NCBI GenBank assembly: GCA_002712125.1
Contig: PASL01000020.1
Coordinates: 40,138 to 60,619, forward strand
Reading direction: 5' to 3'
DNA: 20,482 nucleotides
DNA from: Chloroflexota bacterium
GTDB taxonomy: Bacteria; Chloroflexota; Dehalococcoidia; Lucifugimonadales; Lucifugimonadaceae
The position numbers and the translations under genes are program-made. Numbering within the stretch: position 1 is the first letter of the stretch; every line of letters starts with the position of its first letter. The notes under the pieces were generated by a model that saw nothing but the letters and a program-made list of their open reading frames with translations, made no database searches and was not told the DNA's origin. Shown here in pieces: positions 15,420-20,482 of this stretch.

Positions 15420-15446
15420 TTTACGTAACAGTGTAAAATGTATATT
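15420..15446 (+). promoter_or_regulatory. Candidate promoter of the CapD-like gene, overlapping a TTACGTAA palindrome
   Basis: TTTACG (15420-15425) and TATATT (15441-15446) form a possible -35/-10 pair, but the 15-base spacer is short. A perfect 8-base palindrome TTACGTAA (15421-15428) overlaps the -35, and a partly similar AACGTATA lies about 45 bases to the left, near 15377. These could be operator half-sites for the divergent promoters, or chance in AT-rich DNA. Confidence 0.2.
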
Positions 15447-15473
15447 ACTTAAGTGAAATAAGAAAACTAAGTT

Positions 15474-17330
15474 ATGAACATTAAACATAAATTACTAAAA
15501 AAATCATCTAATATTTCTGATAAAAAAAGACTTATAATAGCCAGCCTAATACAATTATTTATCCCTTATATATCCTTATTTTCCGCTTTTTTATTAAGGC
15601 TTGATTTGAAGATTCAACTACTACCTTTAGAAAATATTTTTTTATGGGGAAGTATTCTTGCGTTTTTTAGGCTGATATTTTTAGTATTATTCTCAGCTCA
15701 CAGGGGTTTATGGAGATATGTATCTATTACTGATTTAATTGGAGTTATAAAATCATCTAGTATATCAACATTCGTATTTATATTTGCTATTTATTTATTA
15801 AATAATTTTGATGGATTTCCAAGAAGCGTTTTTATTTTAGAATGGGGAATATACATATTCTATGCTGGAGGAATTAGAATCATAATCAGAATAATGAGAG
15901 AAAACTTAAGAAAAAGAAGTAATAAAAATAGTTTAAAAAATGTGGCAATTATTGGAGCTGGAGATGCTGGAGCTGCTTTTTGTTCCCAAGTAAAATCAAT
16001 AACAAATTATGGAATCAAACCAGTGATTTTTTTCGACGATGATTCGGAAAAAATAGGCATGAGTATCTTGGGTATAAAAGTGGTGGGTTCTATTGATGAG
16101 ATAAGCGATTTTACAAGTATATACAATATTGAACTGATTGTTATTGCAATCCCTTCAGCTACAAGTAAAGAAAAAACTAGAATTGTTGAGTTATGTAGAA
16201 AAAGTAATATAGAATTTAGAATTTTACCTGGAACTAACGAGCTATTAGAAGGTAATGTTTCTATATCAAAATTAAGAAAATTAGAAGTTGAAGATTTATT
16301 AGGGAGAGATGAAACAAACCTTGATGAGGTATCACTTAATAAATTTTTCAATAATAAATCTATTCTTATAACTGGAGCAGCTGGAACAATTGGCTCTGAA
16401 CTAGTAAGGAGAGTGATAAAGTTTTCTCCATCAAAAATTATACTTGTTGATAGAGCTGAGAATAATTTAGTTATGCTAGAACATGAAATAAATAGTAAGC
16501 TTTTAGATCATAAAAAAAATATAAATATTGTCACCTTGATTGTTGATATATCAAACAATAATTCCGTATCTCAACTTATAGGAAATTATAAACCTCAAAT
16601 AATACTTCACGCAGCTGCACATAAACACGTTAATCTTATGGAAAAAACACCAGCTGAAGCAGTTAGAAATAATATTGGAGGGATTATAAACCTTGCAAAA
16701 AATGCAATAAATAAAAATGTAGAAAAATTCGTACTAGTCTCATCTGATAAAGCAGTAGAGCCAAGTAATGTAATGGGAGCTACAAAAAGAATTTCTGAAA
16801 TGATAATTTCACAGATGAAAGATACTAAAAATACAAAATTTACTTCTGTAAGATTCGGTAATGTACTTGGTAGTGATGGTAGCGTAGTTCCAATTTTTCA
16901 AAAGCAAATAGAACAGGGAGGGCCTGTAACAGTTACAGACCCTGAGGTTGAAAGATTTTTCATGACAGCTCATGAAGCAGCAGGACTAATATTGAGTGCT
17001 GCAGAATTTGGTAACGATAAAGAAATTTTCTTACTAGATATGGGAAAACCTGTAAATATAAGTTTTTTAGCCAAAACAATGATTGAATTATCTGGTTTTA
17101 TTCCTAATAAAGATATTGAAATAGTCTACACAGGATTAAAACCTGGAGAAAAAATCTCTGAAAATTTATCTTATAAAAATGAAAAAATTACAAACACAAA
17201 GCATGAGAAAATTTTTTCTGTAGAAAATATTAATCAAGGAATCAACATGAATGAAATAGAAGATTTTTTGAAAAACGTGGAGAAATTAAGCCCTGAAGAA
17301 GTGAAGAAAAAATTAAAAAATTTCATTTAA
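15474..17330 (+). CDS. Membrane-bound UDP-HexNAc 4,6-dehydratase (CapD/PglF/WbpM-like)
   Basis: 618-residue protein with about four N-terminal membrane helices (roughly 20-41, 55-75, 92-110, 117-139), a first Rossmann-like domain with AIIGAGDAGAAF (158-169), and a catalytic SDR domain. Seen in the latter: ILITGAAGTIGSELVRR (297-313), HAAAHKHVNLME (379-390), SSDKAVEP (423-430) and NVMGATKR (432-439), the typical CapD/PglF wording in place of a Tyr-x3-Lys pair. It should convert UDP-GlcNAc to the UDP-4-keto-6-deoxy sugar. A downstream convergent reductase and a divergent sugar-phosphate transferase complete a set like WbpM-WbpV-WbpL of Pseudomonas or WreV-WreQ-WreU of Rhizobium etli. Length matches full-size members. 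Its 3' end overlaps the convergent reductase gene by 18 bases. Confidence 0.9.
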   Translation: MNIKHKLLKKSSNISDKKRLIIASLIQLFIPYISLFSAFLLRLDLKIQLLPLENIFLWGSILAFFRLIFLVLFSAHRGLWRYVSITDLIGVIKSSSISTFVFIFAIYLLNNFDGFPRSVFILEWGIYIFYAGGIRIIIRIMRENLRKRSNKNSLKNVAIIGAGDAGAAFCSQVKSITNYGIKPVIFFDDDSEKIGMSILGIKVVGSIDEISDFTSIYNIELIVIAIPSATSKEKTRIVELCRKSNIEFRILPGTNELLEGNVSISKLRKLEVEDLLGRDETNLDEVSLNKFFNNKSILITGAAGTIGSELVRRVIKFSPSKIILVDRAENNLVMLEHEINSKLLDHKKNINIVTLIVDISNNNSVSQLIGNYKPQIILHAAAHKHVNLMEKTPAEAVRNNIGGIINLAKNAINKNVEKFVLVSSDKAVEPSNVMGATKRISEMIISQMKDTKNTKFTSVRFGNVLGSDGSVVPIFQKQIEQGGPVTVTDPEVERFFMTAHEAAGLILSAAEFGNDKEIFLLDMGKPVNISFLAKTMIELSGFIPNKDIEIVYTGLKPGEKISENLSYKNEKITNTKHEKIFSVENINQGINMNEIEDFLKNVEKLSPEEVKKKLKNFI

Positions 17331-18224
17331 ACCAGTATATGTAAAATTTAATTCATCTGATGATGCTAGTCCATCAAATGAAGAATCTAATTTTATATTT
17401 TCATAAGAAACACTAGAAATATATGAGCTAAAAATATGCATTTTATTTAGCATCCTTAAAATGAGAATAATTAAATTTCTACTTATAGGAATCATAATTT
17501 TTTTACGGCCTAACTTAGTCATTATTATTTTAACAAACTCACCAGTAGTCATAGATTTATTAGCCACAACATATATTTTCCCTTTAATGCCAAGATTTAT
17601 GGAGTTAACTATAGCTACCACTAGATCTTCAGACCAAATAGGACTTATAACTCGTTCTGGCGCAGGTAATATAGGTAATTTACCCTTAACAATTTTTTCA
17701 ATTAAAGTACCAGAATAGTTTTCATTTGTACCAAAAACAGTACCAGGCCTGATAACAAGTGCATCTAATCCTTTTTTTGTTGCGTCTAAAACTTCTTTTT
17801 CAGATAAGGCTTTAGTTTTAGCATATGAAGAAAATAATTTCCCATCATAAAAATGTTGAACATTTACTGTAGAAATATGTATTAATCTAATTTTTCTATT
17901 TTTAGAAAACTTTATGATGTTTTTAGTTCCGATAATATTTATATCTCGAATTTTCTCAAATTTATCTTTTGGATTGTGAACATGACTAGCCAAATGAATA
18001 ACAGTATCTATATCATCAGGTAGTAAAGATAATTTTTCGTAGTCTAAAATATCTATATGCTTATAATTTATATTATTTATTGCTATATAATTAGTAATAT
18101 TTCTTGAAATAGCAGTAACTTTTAAATCTAAATTTGATAGGTAATTACATAAATAGAAACCAATCATGCCTGTTCCACCAGTAACAAGTATATGATTGCT
18201 CAATATATTTATATTTTTTTTCAT
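17313..18224 (-). CDS. SDR-family nucleotide-sugar 4-reductase (WbpV/WreQ-like)
   Basis: Extended SDR of 303 residues. Seen: ILVTGGTGMIGFYL (12-25), DTVIHLASHVHNP (73-85), an ISTVNVQ active-site strand (117-123), and Tyr134-x3-Lys138 in SSYAKTKALSE, followed by VIRPGTVFGTNENYSG. The HLA..VH and RPG.V.G wording resembles the WbpV/WreQ group, which reduces the 4-keto group made by a CapD/WbpM-type dehydratase to give UDP-FucNAc or UDP-QuiNAc. The neighbouring dehydratase and sugar-phosphate transferase strongly suggest that role; stereochemistry cannot be read from the sequence. It is convergent with the dehydratase (18-base overlap) and divergent from the transferase across only 43 bases. A different epimerase/reductase function remains possible. 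Confidence 0.78.
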   Translation of the reverse strand: MKKNINILSNHILVTGGTGMIGFYLCNYLSNLDLKVTAISRNITNYIAINNINYKHIDILDYEKLSLLPDDIDTVIHLASHVHNPKDKFEKIRDINIIGTKNIIKFSKNRKIRLIHISTVNVQHFYDGKLFSSYAKTKALSEKEVLDATKKGLDALVIRPGTVFGTNENYSGTLIEKIVKGKLPILPAPERVISPIWSEDLVVAIVNSINLGIKGKIYVVANKSMTTGEFVKIIMTKLGRKKIMIPISRNLIILILRMLNKMHIFSSYISSVSYENIKLDSSFDGLASSDELNFTYTGLNEIF

Positions 18225-18233
18225 GTCAATTAA

Positions 18234-18252
18234 ATTATAAAATACATATAAT
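18234..18252. promoter_or_regulatory. Back-to-back -10 boxes in a 43-base divergent gap
   Basis: The gap 18225-18267 contains a perfect minus-strand TATAAT (18234-18239), ten bases before the reductase ATG, and a perfect plus-strand TATAAT (18247-18252), sixteen bases before the transferase ATG. Neither has a clear -35. If both are used, the transcripts would have almost no leader: about 3 bases for the reductase and under 10 for the transferase. The AAAGG at 18257-18261 may still serve as a partial ribosome site on the plus strand. Confidence 0.35.
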
Positions 18253-18267
18253 GACTAAAGGTATCAC

Positions 18268-18855
18268 ATGATAAAAAGAATTTTTGACATATTATCAAGT
18301 CTTTTAGCTATTTTAGCTTTCATACCTATATATTTACTGGTCGCGATACTAGTTTATTACTCCCTTGGATGGCCGATAATTTATAAAGCAAAAAGAGCTG
18401 GTAAATATAATAAAGAATTCACATTAATAAAATTTAGAAGCATGAAAAACTCTACAAATCATGTGTCACATCATTCTGGTGATGACGACCCAAGAATTAC
18501 AAAAACAGGTAAATTTATTAGGCAAACTAAATTGGATGAATTGCCGCAGTTATTTAATGTATTATTTGGAAAAATGAGTATTGTGGGACCTAGACCTGAA
18601 ACACCTGAATATATAAAGTTATACAGTAAAGAGCAAATGAAAATACTTAGCATAAGACCAGGAATAACTGACTTTGCATCAATAGAATTTTCTAATCTTG
18701 GAGATATACTTAAAGGTGACGATCCAGATAAATTATATTTTGAAAAAGTATGGGATAAAAAGATGAAACTTCGTATGAAGTATACAGAAGAATATAATTT
18801 TTTTATTGATATGAAAATTATTTTTTTAACTATCATGGCAATTTTTAAAAAATGA
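18268..18855 (+). CDS. Undecaprenyl-phosphate sugar-1-phosphate transferase (monotopic, PglC/WreU-like)
   Basis: Starts glycan assembly by moving a sugar-1-phosphate from its UDP donor to undecaprenyl phosphate at the inner membrane face. At 195 residues it is a minimal bacterial sugar transferase (PF02397-type), without the extra helices of WbaP/WcaJ. Seen: N-terminal re-entrant hydrophobic segment (about 8-34); FTLIKFRSMKN (51-61); GDDDPRITKTGKFIRQTKLDELPQLFN with the Asp90-Glu91 catalytic dyad; SIVGPRPETPEY (104-115); and RPGITDFASIEF. The preceding dehydratase and reductase genes suggest its substrate is UDP-QuiNAc or UDP-FucNAc (inference). The stop overlaps the next gene's ATG as ATGA (18852-18855), so initiation and ligation/polymerisation genes are co-translated. 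Confidence 0.93.
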   Translation: MIKRIFDILSSLLAILAFIPIYLLVAILVYYSLGWPIIYKAKRAGKYNKEFTLIKFRSMKNSTNHVSHHSGDDDPRITKTGKFIRQTKLDELPQLFNVLFGKMSIVGPRPETPEYIKLYSKEQMKILSIRPGITDFASIEFSNLGDILKGDDPDKLYFEKVWDKKMKLRMKYTEEYNFFIDMKIIFLTIMAIFKK

Positions 18856-20482
18856 CAATGAAAATCAATAAAATTATATTTATAATAACTAGTTTTACTC
18901 TGTTTATAATACCTTTACTTTTTAGTTATTATGACATTACAGCAGTTTTTGAAGATCCAAGGCTATTTACATTACATTTATCGGCGATACTAATAATAGT
19001 CTTATCTCTATGGAAATTATATTATGTATCTTTGAAAAATAAAACATTATTTACAAAAATAAAAAAATGGGATTTATATATATGGAGTAAAAAAGAAACT
19101 CATAATTTGATGATTGTGATAATAGTTTTATACTCAATAATTTACCTATTCTCTACAATATTGTCACCTTTGACTCACGTCAGCATGTTCGGTGGCGATG
19201 ATGCCAGATCTGGTAATAATCTTTATGATTATTTATCATATTTGACTATATTATTTGCAGTAACTTTTTACTTTAATAAGTTTGGTCGTTTATTAGTTCT
19301 ACTTTATGTATTAGTGATAAGCGGGATTATTTCCGCAACATACGGTCATGCTCAGTATTTTGGTTGGGATCCAATAGGAAAAAATGCAGATCAAATAAGA
19401 ATTTTAGCTAGTTTTGGTAATACTTTGAACTTTAGTGGGTATATGGTAATGGCAATTCCAGCAACTTTAGTTGTGATTAATATGCTTTTTCAAAAAAAGA
19501 AATTTTTATCGATTTTATTTATTACAGGACTAGGGTTAGAAATTTCTGGATTATGGCTTTCAGCAGGTAGAGGACCATGGGTAGGTGCATTCTTTGGAAT
19601 GATAATCTTTTTTGCTTTTTGCGCTTTTACAATATCAAAAAAAAATATATTTAGGTACTTTATTTTTATGCTATTAGGTATAATAATTACTGCCATAATT
19701 TCATCAATTCCAACTGATAGAAGTGATGTATCAGGAAGAAGATTTCTAGGAATAACACAACAAATTCAATTACCTTATGGGGCAGAAAACTCAAATGTCT
19801 CTACAGATATAGAAGGAGGTATTTCAGGTAGACTGTCAATATGGAATTCATCAATTAAAATTATAACTCAAGCACAAACGCCAGCTGAGGAACCAAGTTA
19901 TATGTCATTATTCAGAGTTTTATTTGGCGTAGGACCTGACATGTATGTTTACTCATATCCACTTACCGCAGCACCATCATCAAAATTATCAATGGTAGAT
20001 CATGCTCATAATTATTTACTACATACATTGGTCGAAGTAGGATTACTTGGTTTATCTGCAATCCTAGCCCTAGGCTTACTGATTTTTATAACTACGATTC
20101 ACCTAATTATAAAAATCAAAAATCATTTTTATAATTCAAGAATTGCTTTTATATCCCTAGGTATTACGTCTGCCTTAGGAGGTAAGCTTGTAGATATACA
20201 AGCGGGAGTACCTCGTACATCGGATATAACAATGATGTTTGCTTTGCTTGGAGCACTAATTTGTATTAATAAATTAATAGCATTAAGAACTAATAGTGAA
20301 ATAGAAATTCCTAGTAAAACTATTTCTAATAAATCTGAATCAGAATATTTTAGTTTCGGCGTCCTAATATCCTCAATAATAGTAACAATATTATTGATAA
20401 GTATTTTCTTTTCTTGGGATATTAGAAGAATTTCAGCAACTTATTATTTAGCATCCGTAGTTAAGGATACTAATGCAACTCG
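18852..20482 (+). CDS. O-antigen ligase/polymerase-family membrane protein (partial, runs off the window)
   Basis: Open from the ATG at 18852 (ATGA overlap with the transferase stop; a second in-frame ATG is at 18858) to the last base, 543 complete codons with no stop. Polytopic: hydrophobic segments begin at about residue 6 and recur throughout. Seen: LSAGRGPWVGAFFGMI near 236-251, with Arg240 corresponding to the conserved arginine before the large outer loop; a long hydrophilic region at about 283-375; and VDHAHNYLLHTLVEVGLLGL starting near 382, the histidine-containing block typical of the Wzy_C/WaaL family. It could be the polymerase joining repeat units or the ligase attaching the glycan to its final acceptor; sequence alone does not separate them. 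No ribosome site is visible, consistent with coupling to the transferase. Confidence 0.85.
   Translation, partial: MTMKINKIIFIITSFTLFIIPLLFSYYDITAVFEDPRLFTLHLSAILIIVLSLWKLYYVSLKNKTLFTKIKKWDLYIWSKKETHNLMIVIIVLYSIIYLFSTILSPLTHVSMFGGDDARSGNNLYDYLSYLTILFAVTFYFNKFGRLLVLLYVLVISGIISATYGHAQYFGWDPIGKNADQIRILASFGNTLNFSGYMVMAIPATLVVINMLFQKKKFLSILFITGLGLEISGLWLSAGRGPWVGAFFGMIIFFAFCAFTISKKNIFRYFIFMLLGIIITAIISSIPTDRSDVSGRRFLGITQQIQLPYGAENSNVSTDIEGGISGRLSIWNSSIKIITQAQTPAEEPSYMSLFRVLFGVGPDMYVYSYPLTAAPSSKLSMVDHAHNYLLHTLVEVGLLGLSAILALGLLIFITTIHLIIKIKNHFYNSRIAFISLGITSALGGKLVDIQAGVPRTSDITMMFALLGALICINKLIALRTNSEIEIPSKTISNKSESEYFSFGVLISSIIVTILLISIFFSWDIRRISATYYLASVVKDTNAT

Noticed and set aside
16007..16351. 114-codon minus-strand frame inside the CapD-like gene
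   Set aside because: Antisense to the linker between the two Rossmann domains of an intact gene; no independent support.
18251..18271. Six-codon ORF beginning at an ATG 17 bases before the sugar-phosphate transferase
   Set aside because: It overlaps the -10 box and the true start, and is too short to support as a gene.
18471..18836. 121-codon minus-strand frame opposite the sugar-phosphate transferase
   Set aside because: The opposite strand encodes the full catalytic set of a PglC-type enzyme; this is a shadow frame.
19321..19336. Six-base stem GCGGGA/TTCCGC with a four-base loop
   Set aside because: Inside the ligase/polymerase reading frame, with no T-run after it; treated as chance within coding sequence.

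Overview
This is a compact, very AT-rich stretch of bacterial chromosome. It has no gap between genes longer than about 150 bases and few recognisable terminators, and several genes start with TTG or CTG. That style suits a streamlined, low-GC, probably free-living (marine-type) bacterium. The peptide-permease sequence faintly recalls Chloroflexota, but the taxonomy cannot be fixed from this window and that is only a guess. No insertion sequence, phage gene, CRISPR array or rRNA was seen.

Left edge (1-1499): the last 20 codons of a DppB-type permease, a complete DppC-type permease, a convergent pterin-4a-carbinolamine dehydratase, a tRNA-Leu(CAA), and a 20-codon mini-ORF. The mini-ORF ends in an A-run exactly where a -1 slip would fuse it to the following methyltransferase.

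Middle (1496-15324): a surface-polysaccharide locus. A tight seven-gene minus-strand operon runs from 15324 down to 5655. In order it holds a UDP-glucuronate 4-epimerase-like SDR, a UDP-glucose 6-dehydrogenase, a WbpO/TviB-type UDP-HexNAc 6-dehydrogenase, a membrane-anchored SGNH-type protein, an MBOAT acyltransferase, an asparagine-synthetase-like protein lacking the glutaminase cysteine, and a full AsnB-type amidotransferase. To its left are a plus-strand Gfo/Idh/MocA oxidoreductase, a divergent minus-strand pair (epimerase/dehydratase and DegT-type sugar aminotransferase), and a convergent SAM methyltransferase.

Right (15474-20482): a CapD/PglF-like membrane UDP-HexNAc 4,6-dehydratase, a convergent WbpV/WreQ-like SDR reductase, a divergent PglC/WreU-like sugar-phosphate transferase, and an O-antigen ligase/polymerase-family protein cut by the window end.

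Read together, the right-hand module would make a 6-deoxy-HexNAc nucleotide sugar (QuiNAc or FucNAc) and load it on undecaprenyl phosphate. The operon would supply uronic acids (GlcA/GalA and HexNAcA) that may be amidated by the asparagine-synthetase-like proteins and O-acylated by the MBOAT/SGNH pair. The left module probably makes an amino and/or methylated sugar of unknown identity. No ordinary glycosyltransferase and no flippase lies in the window, so the locus must continue beyond it or use genes elsewhere.
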